In this document: piece after piece, positions 1 through 12,880 of the stretch
Layout of the letters: the number at the start of each line of letters is the position of its first letter
Position numbering within the stretch: position 1 is the first letter of the stretch
Assembly: GCA_026874595.1 (NCBI GenBank)
Contig: CM049319.1
Location: forward strand, 51,472,917-51,536,916
DNA length: 64,000 nucleotides
DNA from: Sipunculus nudus
Taxonomy: Eukaryota > Annelida > Sipuncula > Golfingiida > Sipunculidae
Reading direction: 5' to 3'
The notes under the pieces: model-generated
Seen by the model: only the letters and a program-made list of their open reading frames with translations
Told to the model about the DNA's origin: nothing
Database searches by the model: none
Program-made: the position numbers and the translations under genes

Positions 1-79
1 GAATCTGCTGTGGGTGATTATTGCATCGATGGTCGGTGGATTACTTTTTATGGTCGTGGCTGCACTGGTCATGTACAAG
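1..79 (+). CDS. Integrin alpha (gene 1), transmembrane exon, partial
   Basis: Reading from base 2, the sequence encodes a tryptophan followed by about 22 hydrophobic residues (LLWVIIASMVGGLLFMVVAA...) ending in MYK, then a consensus donor (aag|gtaacg, phase 0). An integrin alpha transmembrane helix has this shape, and the assignment is secured by the next exon, which begins AGFFKR. The 5' part of the gene, including the whole ectodomain, lies left of the window. The helix anchors the alpha subunit next to its beta partner in the plasma membrane. Confidence 0.85.
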
Positions 80-1365
80 GTAACGCTGTAATGCTTAAAT
101 CTGTTTCTCGCACCAAAGTTCTTCTGATTTACTTAACTTGGCTATTCTAGCACGTCGCAGGTTTTCAATAATTGACACCACTATGAGTGCAATTTTTTAA
201 AACTATGTATATCCATGTTCAGAAGCCAAAAAAAAGTAAACCAACGTGCACAAGAAGCACCGCGGTCATTAATTTCTGCTGTATTTAAGACCTAAATCCA
301 CAGGCAGATTGACATGCTACCTCTACACTTGTGACGTCATAATGGTAACCATAGCACCTTTAATACACGGGCTTTCGTCTAATACATGACGTTATGTAAC
401 AGATCCCTGATCATTAGGTTCAAAAGCAAGCACACACCCTAAGTGCGACGAAATTGTGATCTTTATGTTTTAAATCATTTTTAATGTTAATTAATTTAAC
501 TTAATTATACTTGTAATTAATTCACGCGCAGGAACCGATGCTCACACATTTTAGCTTAAACTACCCATGGCAGCTAAAACAGTGATACTCATAGGATTGT
601 TTCGAAATTTTCTTATTACAGTAGGTTTCCTTTAAGAAGATGCTAGACTTTCGTTATTATTAAAATAATAGAGGTTTCGATTATACCATGGGTATTTGTC
701 ACGGATACAAGCGTAAAATAACGGATAAAAGAGTAATAAATATCCATTTCGAGATATGTGCATATTCAAGTAAAAGGTTAAGCTTTACTCCCTGCTTTAA
801 TACGCCACGAGGTTAATATATCAAACAGAGTCCATTTTCGTTCTTACCTTAATTCCATATATTGATGGTAATCATTAAATCAATACATTGAATTGAAACC
901 TGTGGACAAGTGCCATACATACTAAACAGGTGACGCTTGATTCATTGTAAATGGAACGAGAAAGTTTAATTTGTTGTTCATGTTATAAATGATCTCTTGG
1001 ATATATTTTAAAATGTTGTAATTATAGTATTTACGGTAATGCTGCATCGTACATCAATGCACCATGCCAACGTCAGCTTGTGGAAACTCCTTTCCAGATA
1101 ATTCTTTGTATTAAGTCAAAAAGAGAGTCCGTTACACAAGCAATCAGTAAAATATAATTCTGTCAAATAATTTTTAGCTATATCCTTATGTAGAAAAAAC
1201 AAACATATTGAAAAAAAATTTATCAAGTATCAGCACTAGATGGCTCTGGCATGGAATGTTGATTTTACAGTAAATAATAAGTCCTGTAAAGCCGATGCAA
1301 TGACTCATCCAGAACTTAAAAAAAAAAATAAAACCTAATCTAAGATCTCGTTTATCATGTATTAG
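80..1365 (+). other. Intron of integrin gene 1
   Basis: AT-rich intron between the transmembrane and GFFKR exons. Donor gtaacg and acceptor ttag. I see no coding exon, tRNA or clear transposon inside it. Confidence 0.7.
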
Positions 1366-1444
1366 GCGGGATTCTTCAAGCGGAAGAAGAAAGAAGAAAT
1401 GAAAAGATTGTTGCGCCACGCAGTAGTACAACGATGTGACGAGG
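1366..1444 (+). CDS. Integrin alpha (gene 1), GFFKR juxtamembrane exon
   Basis: After a ttag acceptor the exon reads AGFFKRKKKEEMKRLL and continues to RCDE, ending at gagg|gtaagg in phase 1. GFFKR is the hallmark of integrin alpha cytoplasmic tails: it packs against the beta tail and holds the receptor in its resting state. The frame joins MYK of the preceding exon to AGFFKR without a shift. The stretch after the motif is strongly basic (KKKEEMKR). Introns on both sides look normal, and nothing suggests a broken gene. Confidence 0.93.
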
Positions 1445-2413
1445 GTAAGGTATAGATTGTCTAACAAGGACTATCCTAAGCAATAAGGCCGAATGTAAAA
1501 CACATAAGCCCGATCGCAACCTTAATTTCTTTTTTTTTCTGATTTATCTTTACCGGCCGAAATACTTGTCAGCTTGTTTAGAATTTATAAAAGAAAAATG
1601 CCTCAGTTCTTGAATGGTGAAAATGTAGTCCACTCTCCAAAGTTTTTTAAGTCAGCATTAAAATATGAAGACGGTTACCTCCACCAAAAATTTAAAAAAA
1701 GGTATTTTCAAATAATACCTAACAAAAAAAATCCCTTGAATCTGCCTGTGAAACTCAAACTCTCCAAAATTATTGCCAGTTGAAACCCTTTGTCATTAGA
1801 AACCTTTGGATCAAAATATATGTCCAGTAAGGTTGGGCGCACCGTCTGCTGAGTTGAGAAGCTTGACTGAATAGCAAAATCATTGATTAGGAAGATTTTT
1901 TTTTAAATCTATGATTGTAGGATTAATGGGAATGATATTTAAATTTGATATTTACGGAGTCAAAGAAGATCTGCACGTGACAAGTCTGGCTTTTCTTCAG
2001 GTTTTTACCATTTGGTCATTTATTGCGATATATTTTACCTGGTAATTTCTTCAATTGCTGATGTAACGTGTAATTGCAGTTCCATGTGCCCACTAAGTTT
2101 TTTTTTTAAATAAAACATTTGCACCTAGCTTCATACTTCTCTTGAATATATATCTTCTGGTTTAATGCAGTAAAAAATAATTTTTTTTCTTTGAAAGAAA
2201 ACGAAAACGTATATATTTAATGACTAACTGTCTGCTAAACACATAGGTTATATACGTATGTGATATATAATATTTATATTTTATTTTCTTATATGCAGTA
2301 CTGCTCTCTATGTATTCACAATAAACAATGTTTAATGTTTTTAAAACAAAACGCAATCGTAATTACTGCTGTGAAATTGGAAATTTGTTTATATTTTAGC
2401 TTATTTTTTTCAG
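1445..2413 (+). other. Last intron of integrin gene 1
   Basis: AT-rich phase-1 intron with donor gtaagg and acceptor tttcag. Short open frames inside it have no recognisable features. Confidence 0.7.
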
Positions 2414-2475
2414 ATGAAGATGATGGAGAATGCATGGATATGGATGGTGTGTCAATAGAAAGAACATCCATGTAG
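2414..2475 (+). CDS. Integrin alpha (gene 1), last exon and stop
   Basis: A polypyrimidine tract and cag acceptor precede the exon. With the single base carried from the previous exon it reads DEDDGECMDMDGVSIERTSM, then TAG. The tail after GFFKR is therefore about 45 residues, basic first and acidic near the end, and ends in a serine-methionine. No canonical AATAAA is visible close to the stop; the minisatellite begins about 60 bp downstream, so the 3' UTR may run into it. Confidence 0.85.
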
Positions 2476-2529
2476 CATGAAGTTTAGAAAAAAAATCAAT
2501 AATCAATACCCGAGTATCATAACCGCATT

Positions 2530-4015
2530 TATAACACAAACAGCCCTACAACACGACCACCCGAGTAACTCGACAACCCCTACAACACTACCATCCAAGT
2601 ATCACAGCCACGCCTACAACACGACCACGCATACAAGATGACCATCCCTACAACAAGACCACCCGAGTAACACAACCGACCCTACAACACGCCTTCAACA
2701 TGACCACCCGAGCATCATGGCAACCCCTGCAACAAGACCATCCAAGTATCACGGGCACGCCTACAACACGGCAACGCATACAAGATGACCATCCCTACAA
2801 CAAGACCACCCGAGTGACACAACCAATCCTACAACACGCCTTCAACACGACCACCCGAGTATCATGGCCACCCCTACAACAAGACCATTCAAGTATCACG
2901 TGCACGCCTTCAACACGACCACCCGAGTACCATGGCCACCTCTACAATAAGACCATCCAAGTTTTACGGCCACGTCTTCAACACGACCACCCGAGTATCA
3001 TGGCCACCCCTACAAGACATTCCAAGTTGAACGGCCACGCCTTCAACACGACCACCCGAGTATCATGGCCACCCCTACAACAAGACCATCCAAGTTTACC
3101 GGCCACGCGTTCAACACGACCATCAGAATATCATGGCCACCCCTACAACAAGAACATCCAAGTTTCACGACCACGCCTTCAACACGACCACTCGAGTATC
3201 ATAGGCACCCCTACAACAAGACCATCCAAATGTCACGGCACGCCTTCGATCAACACGACCACCCGAGTATCATGGCCACCCCTTAAACAAGACCATATAA
3301 GTTTCACGGCCACGCCATCAATACGACCACCCGAGTTTTATGGCCACCCCTACTACAAGACCAACCAAGTATCATCGCTACGTCATCAACATAACCACGA
3401 CCATCCCAAAAAAATACGACCATGCAAGTATCATGACACCCTACAATATGAATACGCCTACAACACCACCACCCCTTCAACTCAACTACCCCACAACACT
3501 ACCATCCCGACAGCACGACCACCCCTACGACAAGACCACCCCTACAACAGCCCCCCCCCCCCCCCCCACAACACTACCATCCCTTAAGCACGGCCACCCC
3601 TACGACACGACCATCCCTACAGCAGGACCCCCCCCCCCCCTACAACACGACCATCCCTAAAGCACGGCCACCCCTACGACACGACCATCCCTACAGCAGG
3701 ACCCCCCCCCTACAACACGACCATCCCTAAAGCACGACCACCCCTACGACACGACCATCCCTACAGCACGACCACCTCTACAACATGACTATCCCTACAA
3801 CACGACCACCCTACAGCATGACTATCCCTACAACACAACCAACCCTACAACTCGACTATCCCTACAACACGGCCATCCATACAGCACGACGATCCCTACA
3901 ACACAACAACCCCTACAACATGACTACCCCTACAACACGACCACCCCTACAACACGACTATGCTTGCAACACCAACCACGCCTTCACCATGACCACCCCT
4001 GCAACGTGCCCGCCA
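2530..4015 (+). repeat. Complex minisatellite (CCCTACAACACGACCA family)
   Basis: Two linked tandem arrays. From about 2530 to 3400 the unit is roughly 70 bp and alternates 'acgaccacccgagtatcatg' with 'cccctacaacaagaccatc' and a 'caagtttcacggccacgcc' segment. From about 3440 to 4015 it collapses to an 18 bp unit (ccctacaacacgaccatc), interrupted by poly-C runs near 3549 and 3628. The strand is almost free of G. Open frames through it give low-complexity threonine/proline/histidine proteins and simply reflect the repeat. Confidence 0.93.
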
Positions 4016-4019
4016 CACT

Positions 4020-7000
4020 TAGACCGTTACATGTGCAGCGATACGAACACGCAAAACTATAGAGGAAATTGGTAAACCCTTAATCTTTGTTACTTGCATC
4101 CGAGAAACTCGTCTGGAGTAATTACCGTGCTGGCATTTTCTCCGCTGTGAAATTATATTTGAGTTCGTTCCAAGGGTTTCTCTTGCAGACTTGTTGAAAC
4201 CACTTGCCGCTGTATATCATATTTGGGAGCTTTTCGGTAAACAGCGCCACCTCCTGTCGTTTATCATAACAAAAGTTTCTTTGTTGAAATAGCGCCCATA
4301 CCGTCGTTTATCAAGAGTTAATGCTCTCTCAAGAAAGCCTGTTCCTAGAAAATGAGACCATGTCTCTGTTTGGTGAGATATATTAATTCATCCGAATTGC
4401 TGAATCTGTGGCATCTCATTGTACATTTAGCCAATTAACCAAACATGGCCAGGTATTACTCCAATAGTATTCGGATCACTGTGTTAGCCTGTCACCGGGT
4501 AAACCTTACAGGCAATATCTAGGCAAATGCCGTCTGCTCGAATGAAACTTGCTGGAGGGAAGGCCAAATGTGACTATCTTTTTATATTTATGAAAAAAAT
4601 GGCGTCCAGTATGAGACCAATGCACTGAGGGATTCGGTGCGCCACCGTGAGTCTGTGTAAGAGACTAATCTACAGAGTGTTACGGTGCGCCACGGTGTGT
4701 TTGTGCAAAAGAACAGTTGAAGCCATACCTTCAGTTAACTGTCATGTGGCGATATCAAATACAAGACCGCTGATTCCTGGTCTAACACATCCAACAAACG
4801 TGAATACATTCTTGTACATCCCCTTATCCGATGGAGCGAACAATTTTATCGCACGTACATGTGCTATGTTAACTCGAAAGCTTCAGGCACTTCTTTCATT
4901 GATAAGGATATGATCAAAGCGTATATTTATTTCGATATATCGCAGCCATCTTTATAGAAGGAAATATTTTATAACATGGCACAAATTACCACTGTGTTTA
5001 ATTAAAAGCAACATGTTGTTTCAATTTTTCACCATTTAACACTCAAAGTAAATGCTTAAATAAAACCCATAACACATTGTTCTATTTTACTTTTTATACT
5101 CGTCGATTGCGATTCTAAATAAGAAAATTTAATACTTACTATTTTTAGCACAGTACACCGTTTCCTTCAAACTATCTAGTTGCGTTGGCGAAGACCGGCG
5201 CTAAGTGCCTTGGGAAGTGTTTTTTTTTACAAAAAGTCATAGTTGTCAATCTAAAATGATAAAAGTGGAATCCCCGTCATAAAAGAAGAAGAGTTTCCAT
5301 TTGGAATTTCTGGATTTCTGAAATCACTGGATTTATGAACCCGAATACACCACATGACAATTAAGTGTAGTGCCCATACAAAATCTTTTGGCTTTTGGAA
5401 ATGTCTTTAAATCTGACAAAAATTTCACTTTCACTTCAGTTTCTTGATTATTTGTTTGAAACAAAATATTTACTTTATAGATTACAAATACTTACTGAAT
5501 TAACAATCTAACCATGAAAAATAAAAGATTGATTCAGTTGATTCACAAGAAATAGACCCATGCTTCAAAGTAAATTGCCGGAAATTTCGAAATTTAATTA
5601 TTCATACACTATAATTTTCTTCTGATGTAAGGTTACCATCTGAATGACATATACGTGACAAATTGTCACCAAAAATGTACGCCAAGCAGAAACCCAGAGA
5701 CAGACAAAAATAAAGTCAGAGGATGCGTTGTTTTTATAACATTTAACATGTGGACTATGAGTCTATGAAGATGTCAAAAGGGAAGACCTGCTTTTATAAC
5801 AAAAAAACTAAGATCTCTTTGAGGAAACATTTTCATCATATTTATCTACGCCGGAACGAGCACTTTCCACATAAATCAGACTCTAATTTACAAGTGATGT
5901 TTAAATTTTTTTCCACATTTAAAAAAAGTATTATCCTTTTTAAGAAACGACGTATTTTTGTACTTTTGTGTCAGGTTTCTTTTTTAATTTTTTTTTTGCT
6001 AAAATCTATAGATTAAAATTTTATACTCTACACCATTTATTTTGGATCATTAATGTACAAAAGATATGATCTGTAAGTTTTTTATATTAGTGGCATTTTA
6101 TCGAGTGAAGGCTGGCTGGACTAAACGGTTTGAATTGTGAAATGCTAATTATTTAAGCGCAATTCATCCCCCATTACTGCTAATGTCCAACCTGAATTAG
6201 TTAAGAAGAACCAATTGTCAATCATTTATAACTTTCTTCAGACAATTTTGAACTCTTTCCGTGCAAAATTATATACATTTTTGCTAAACCCAGGTCGCAG
6301 CACTGGAAAACTAGTTCGTTGTTTGATTTGTCCTACCACATACAAACATGGATTCCAAGAATTATGGGATGGAGAACGGCTACAACAGAGATGGGATGAA
6401 CGTTTTGTTTTGTACATTCACATGTTATCCGTTAAGTCATTACGTAAAGCCTGTTGTTTAGATTATTGGCGCTAAAACGATTAGAATATCATTGCGAAGG
6501 AATGCACGTTATTGCTGTGCAGATTTCTAGCGTAACGACTGAAAGTAAGCCTTTTTAATTCAATATAAATGCCTGCCGAGTCTTACACTCACACCTAGGC
6601 ACATGTCATGTTTTGATATAGTAGTCACAAAAGTGTTTTGATATATGAATAAAGATGAGGCCCTGAAGGCTAATGACCACATTTTATTCTCAGTAGTGTA
6701 AAGCTATATTAAGCTTGGATATTCTAAATCAGTGGATTTCCAAGGCCTCGACAAAGTGGACAAATTTCCCCCGCGTTATCAGTATAGTAACTGGAATGTT
6801 ATGTTCGTGCACGGCTGCATGGGACAGTTATTTTGAAATCATTATCAATCGGGAAAGACTGCATGGGTAGTTGTTTAAAATACCATTGTGGTAAAGTCAA
6901 GTTAAAATATGATACATAATATATATCGATAAATTCTTCTATTCAATTATTAATACTGTAATGACTATTTAACTTATAATATATTTTTATTTACATAATT

Positions 7001-8825
7001 GTTCAAAGATATAATTAATAGATATTTTCTTTTTCATTACAATAGCTGACAACAAGTTATGAATGTCCTCCTGTATGGTGTTCACCCCATCTCAAATCAA
7101 CCTGAAAAATCGGTTTCTGGCACACACTACATATAAAGGATACAAATTTATCCCACGCAAGTAAAATTGTTGATCATGCACGTGACCTTAATTAAACATG
7201 GTCCTGTGGATGACAACCTTCCTTGAATTATATTTTAATGATTGTCTCGGAAACTGATAAAGTCAGGAATAAATACCAGATAGTTCCAATACCTTTATCC
7301 CTTTTCCTTATCACTAGACGAAAGGAAAGAACATTAATAAAAAATAGTAATTGTTAAGATCGTGAAGGGACTTTTGATTATTTGGTCTATCAAGTAAACT
7401 TGATGGCGTGATAGCCGCGATAGCGGCTTTCACTTTCAGCTATACACTACTCCTTACCCATTTAGATTTCTAACATTGTACCAATAATCAATAAATCACG
7501 TTTGACACAATATAGAAAAATATATGAAATACACACAAAAAATCGATGTATGAAAAGGATATCGCAAAACGCATGCAATATGCAAATATTGCGATTAACT
7601 CGCGATATACCGACATATCGATTATATCACACACCCTTATAATACATTATGTCGACAACAGCAATCAATTCTTTCATTACACATGTGGCTATTATTTCTG
7701 TTAAATTTAATTTATATATGGCAGGATACACAAACACAATCTGAAAATTCTCTGATGTGACAAAACCTACTTTTGGTCTAAGTAAACACAGTTCGGAACT
7801 CGAAACCTCACTTGAAATATTTACCTTATTCATCAACGGTGTACACTGACCAAAATGACACTGCAAAGTCAATAATTATTATTGTTGTTACTCATGAAAG
7901 ATGCAGAATGCTTTCTATAAAGACCAACATTTAATGTAAAATAAACACAATTCAAAGAAATTAGGTAATGAAGGTGTTAATACGTTTTCTTTCGGTATAC
8001 TTTCAACATCTTTATCTGTTGACCATATCTGATGAGAATTAAGAAAGAATCTCGTCAGACTGATGATTTTTTTTTTGGGGGGGGGGGGGTAATATTATCT
8101 AAACGACATCTTTAATCATGCCAGTGTGCTAAATGTGCCTATAGGATGCGTTTTTCTCTTGGTACGAGTTTCCCGCTAAATCATTTCGGCCACCTTATGT
8201 TAATGCTCAGTAGGGATAGCTTGCGTAGATGATGATTCTGGCGAAAAAAATATATAAAAAAAGCCCCACCTCATTCAATACTCGAACAAGACTCTTGAGT
8301 GGTCGGAACAGAGATACCAAGATACCACGTGACTATTGGTAGCGCATCAGGGCCCTGATTGACCAACCTGACAGAATAAAATAAATCTCTTTCGCTTTTC
8401 CCTCCAGAGAGTCGCACTGATATGTCATTGGGTATAGTACACCTAAAAATATGATTAGAGCAAATTAAGCATACTGTTTAAATAGGACACTGAACATACC
8501 TTCTAGAACAAGAAAAAGCTGTCTGTGTCAAAAGTTTAACTTGCACATTGTTTTCGTGAATATTGACCCAGGCCTGCGCTTTCTCATATCTGGCAGAGAA
8601 CCTCATTAAAAGTAGATCTACTTTGTCAATATTTGTCAAAATTATACGTGTATACGCACATGTTTTTGTTTCTCTTTGTTGTTTGTTACTTTTTGCACAT
8701 ATACTTAGTATGCATTCATTCACAACGTTGTACGTTTCACCAGTCAACAAACCTAATTGTTATCATCACTATAATGAAATATAAATTTATAAACTATCTA
8801 ATGCTATAACGAATATGAAAGTGTC
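4020..8825. other. Intergenic stretch without recognised genes
   Basis: AT-rich DNA between the end of the minisatellite and the last exon found for integrin gene 2. A short imperfect duplication containing ggtgcgccac occurs near 4638 and 4684, and a poly-G run lies near 8079. The calf-2, transmembrane and tail exons expected for gene 2 on the minus strand were looked for here and not found. Confidence 0.5.
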
Positions 8826-8829
8826 TCAC

Positions 8830-9076
8830 CCATAAGCAGCAATGTCTGCCTTTATGTCTAATTGTACGCTCAACTTTACGTTGTTGTTTTCTGTCCTGCC
8901 GGCCTCTGACGTCAAAGTGGTAACGCTGACGTAGAACGTGACGTCACGCACTGGTGGCACTTTAGGTGAGCTTAATGATAAGCGGATACGTGTGTCAATG
9001 TTGGGTGGAGTGAAGTGACTGAACGTACATTTTACTTCAATCCCATTTCTCACGCAAGACACCTTGGTGAAGTTTC
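8830..9076 (-). CDS. Integrin alpha (gene 2), calf-1 second-half exon
   Basis: On the minus strand a tttcag acceptor is followed by NFTKVSCVRNGIEVKC, a long beta-rich segment, RDVTFYVSVTTLTSE, and NNNVKLSVQLDIKADIAAYG, then a gtgaga donor. The paired cysteines (VSC...VKC), the 'TFYVSVTTLTSE' strand and the 'N-N-V-KLSV' strand fit the second half of an integrin calf-1 domain. The exon is open throughout. The phase at its start (two leftover bases) does not fit the simplest donor of the upstream calf-1 exon, so the join is uncertain or broken. Confidence 0.82.
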
Positions 9077-10055
9077 CTGAAAAAAAATCTTTCTCTTACT
9101 GAAATATGTAGAAAGCTGTGTACCATGGTCCAATATTTCCTAAGTTTTATTTCTCTCACAATCACGAACACATTCATATTTTTAAAATCATACATTATAG
9201 TCCGTTCAAACACTCCTAACTACCTAATTTTTTTGCAATTATTTTAAGGTCAGACATACTTGACAATCAATAGCAGAAGAAGTTAAATACGGCTTGGTTT
9301 ATATGTATGTTTTATATTCATGATTCATCGCGTTCCGAACAAGTGACCAGTGTCTGGCGTTGAGATGTATGATTATGACGTAATGTGGGACATGACAATT
9401 AATCGTGTGTACTTTGAAAATACAAGACCGGCTGTAAACAGGGCTCGGTAGCTCCTGATCAAAGGTCTAGTCGTTATGGATGCCTCTTTTGTACGTAATG
9501 TCTCTCTGCCATGTACATTTAATAGGGCTGGTGGTAAGATGGTGTCGCAAAATTGACTATTCTCACAACATGGTTCACATGCTTTACAGGAAAATAATAG
9601 GTAGGTTTATATTTCCAAAATGGTTACTCATTTCCTCTTTCTGTTCAGCCGTTTTAGCGAAAATAATAGCAAAAAAAAAAAAAAAAACTGGTGGACAGGA
9701 TGATGGAATGGATTATTATATCCTATGGATTGCACCTGCCCCTAAACAGTTTCAAAATAAGTAGATGTTTTCCACGAGCATATGCTTCGATTAATAAAAT
9801 AATTGTCGCAGACGCCCTGAGGGAAACTTGCCTCCAAAGATCAGGTCAGTTGTCTTAAATTGTATTGTTAGAGGTAATGATATGATTTTAGTCAGCATAA
9901 CGGACTGAACACTTTGTCTCCGTCGTTGTGAATAGATTGTGATAGAACAAGTCGTTTATCACCGAGTCAGTGATGGACGTCTCGAATACTTTCAGCTCAG
10001 TTTCTGACAGAAAGCGACTCCTACAACAGTCATTTCCTGCCCCCACGCCCAACAC

Positions 10056-10880
10056 TTAACACTAGAAAAATGTGGCGCGCTAGACCGGTACAGAAAAATG
10101 TGGAGCGGGCTTCTTTTTAACTTATGTTCACACTCCCGGATCAATTAAGTGACCATGTAGTGCGCGCTACCCTGTCAAGTAAGGCCGCATTGCACATGAC
10201 CCGGCCTAGAATCTGCATTGCGTTAACATGCAGATTAACACTGCCATCTAGGCGGTCTTAATTGGATTCCCCCCTTGGCGCGCATGGGTAAATCAAAGTC
10301 ACATTACAGCCGAGTCTTGGGGCGCACTATACTTCTCTTTACACACAACATGAACAAAAAGCACAAATGTATGCCGCACCAGACGCTGTCTGGCGCGCGC
10401 TAGAATGTAGAACCGACTCAGACCGGTGGTCAAATATAGCGCGCTCCAGGCCGGAAATCCTCGAATTCTGGCGGGACTTGGCGCACTAAACGATGTAGAG
10501 CGCTCCAGAAAAACATGTGTAATTGGGCTATTTTGACTGGCGGTTGTCTACATTTGTGCTTGGAACGTGTGTAAATAGAAGTGGAGCGCGCTATATGGAT
10601 AGCGCGCTCCAGCAAGACTCGGCTGTAATGTCACTGGGATTTACCCATGCGCTCCAAGCGGGAATCTTGTCTAGACCGCGCTTGATTGCAGTGTTTATCT
10701 GCATATAAACTCAATGCAGATTATAGGCCGGGTCAAGTTCAATGCGGCCTAACTTGACAGGGTAGCGCGCCCTACACTGTCACTTGGTTCGGCAAAGTGT
10801 GAATGCAAGTTAAGAAGTAGCCCGCTCAACATTTTTCTGGACCGGTCTAGCGCGCGCCACATTTTTCTAGTGTAAATGGG
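10056..10880. mobile_element. Fold-back element with about 200-400 bp inverted arms
   Basis: The left arm begins 'cactagaaaaatgtggcgcg', passes 'gagcgggct', 'ccctgtcaagtaaggccgca' and 'atgcagatt'; the right arm repeats these in reverse complement and ends 'cgcgccacatttttctagtg'. The middle (10262-10700) is itself inverted around 'cgcatgggtaaatc' and 'cattacagccgagtcttg'. A second copy of the same family lies at 26811-29222. GC content is well above the flanks. No coding capacity is seen, so this is a non-autonomous inverted-repeat element lying in the calf-1 intron of gene 2. Confidence 0.85.
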
Positions 10881-11135
10881 GCTATTTTGAATGTACCATG
10901 CAATGAATAGGCATACGATTTTGCAACCGCTGCAATGGACAGCATTTAACAGTAAACTACGCTGTTTCGAAACACTAAAATGTACCTTTTTAGTTCATGT
11001 AAAATACTTGTATGGACGTGTCATTCATTAATGGGCACTTGTGATGGGATCTTGCGAAAATAGCTAATACTGACTGTTATATTCTCTCACGCTACCTAAT
11101 TATCATACAACTAGGGCGGTTGACTGACAAAGAAC

Positions 11136-11333
11136 TTGTTCCGGTAGTACGACGGTCAGCTCGACACCTGTGGCCACATGACCGCCGTCTTTTACACCAA
11201 CCTCAAACGTGGCTGTACGTGTGTACTTGTACACAATCTGTGGTTTACCTCCAGGTCCCAAAAATATAGCTCCGTATAATGATAGATCAGTCTCACATTG
11301 TTGTGAATCCCCACAAACTAAATCAACTACTGA
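11136..11333 (-). CDS. Integrin alpha (gene 2), calf-1 first-half exon
   Basis: After a ctttcag acceptor the minus strand reads SVVDLVCGDSQQCETDLSLY, then a beta-rich stretch including KYTRTATFEVGVKDGGHVAT and VELTVVLPEQ. The C-G-D/E-x-x-x-C-x-x-D-L pattern is the classic start of integrin calf-1, and the 'VKDGGHVATGVELTVVLP' strand is the usual alternating segment with LP. The 3' boundary is my best guess (caa|gttctt); this donor is weak and leaves a phase that does not fit the next exon. That is one reason to suspect the gene is decaying. Confidence 0.8.
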
Positions 11334-12741
11334 CTGAAAGAAAATATAAAAAAAACATTTTATGTTTGACCATAAGTTAGTTAAATAGTAGTTTAGTTAA
11401 TAATAAACTAGCTATTTATGAAAATAACTGTCTACAAAATGTTTGTAGTTCGAAAAGGGGTATGGTTTCACCAAAATCCGTCATTTATCCGTTAAGCACA
11501 AAATATCTCAAAAGTCTTTTTTCTAGAAGTCATACTCAAAATATTAATTGTTTAAGAGACTGTAATAGACACTCAGAAAAATATGGCAAGAGGTTAATTT
11601 GTTTGTTGAAAATTCTTCAGTTGATATAAAATACTTAATATAAAATACATTCAAATGACCAGATATCTCAAGTAAGTCTTCATTTATTCTTCTTGAAATC
11701 AGGGTCCCAGAAGAACTTTGGTAACTTTTTCTTAAACTTTATTTATTTCACATGGATTGTACAACTAGTTATAATGACTAATACGAGGCATTGCCCCGGA
11801 TGTTGGCGCTCGGTAGTCGATTCAAGTTTTATCCTTGTACGGGAGACAAGTGACGCCACTTCTTTTTGAGGTTTTGTGCCGTTTAATATCCCGATCACCG
11901 CCACTTGAGAATAGTGTGAGTAAATAACACTATCAATAAAACACTGCAGATGATATGAATCAGAGGAGGAAGGCCATTCAAATTGTGGTCAATGGAGTTC
12001 ATCTTGAACATTTCAATATTTGGTTAAAATATGATAAAACATAACATTTCTCAAGAATGGGCGTATGGCTTGCTATGAAAATCATAATACGTTTAATGAC
12101 ATATAGCTCTCAGATTTGAAAAAAAAATGTTACCTTGAATTTGATCTTTATTGTAAAAATTGCCACAATTTAGGAAAATTTGGACCACACAACTTTTAAC
12201 GTACTGTATACTCTTTCACTCAGATTTGGTAAACATATTGTCTCATTTGAGTTCTTTGAGAAGCTCCGAAACGGTGACCTTGACCTGGTACTTCAAGGTC
12301 AAATCAGTAAAAATTTAATATGTTTGTGTACCCTATATGTTTTAAGTGCTGGCCAAACATTAATGCCACACCTTCCATCTTTCAATCCTCAAGGTCTGAG
12401 GTCAAGGACAAAGGGTTCACGTCTTTACAAAGATTTTTTTATGCATTTAATGCTAAACTTTTTATCTTAAACCTTCCATATTTCGTGTATGGTTCCCTAC
12501 CAATAATGGAAATCCCCTATTGATTTGAGGTCCCAAGGTCAAGGTGTTAGTACTCAACATAAAACACATTAAATATCCTTCAAGAAAATACATCGAAAGC
12601 CATAGGATCCTAGTTATGTCTTTTATGTGTCATTCTTTTGTGTGATTTATTATTTCTAGGTTGTTGTTTGTTGAAAGATAATGTGGCAAATTATGGAGAA
12701 TATTTTAATCATGAAGAAGCTATTCAATCTCTGTTTCTGAT

Positions 12742-12880
12742 GTGTTATTCGCCTTGGCTTTGAACCCTTTGCTCGCAAGTCGCTGCAACACGGGTTCAAA
12801 TCTTCCCAAGCTGGGGTTACGCAGTAATCTGTACTGGACCTTAACGTTAAAATCATACGGAAAGGACCGCGTACGATCCT
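12742..12880 (-). other. Candidate thigh exon or old tRNA-like repeat (unresolved)
   Basis: On the minus strand a good acceptor (ttattccag) is followed by an open frame reading DRTRSFPYDFNVKVQYRLL and continuing through a GC-richer stretch to a stop. Position and strand would suit a thigh exon of integrin gene 2. However, the + strand also contains 'gggttcaaatc', a B-box-like motif of tRNA-derived SINEs, and the protein has no clear thigh signature. I cannot choose between the two. Confidence 0.25.

Noticed and set aside
2700-3587. A 295-codon open frame rich in threonine, proline and histidine
   Set aside because: It lies wholly in the minisatellite and its sequence is the repeat translated; other frames of the array are also open.
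7627-7872. Minus-strand frame with several cysteines, considered as a calf-2 exon of gene 2
   Set aside because: No calf-2 motifs and no convincing splice sites.
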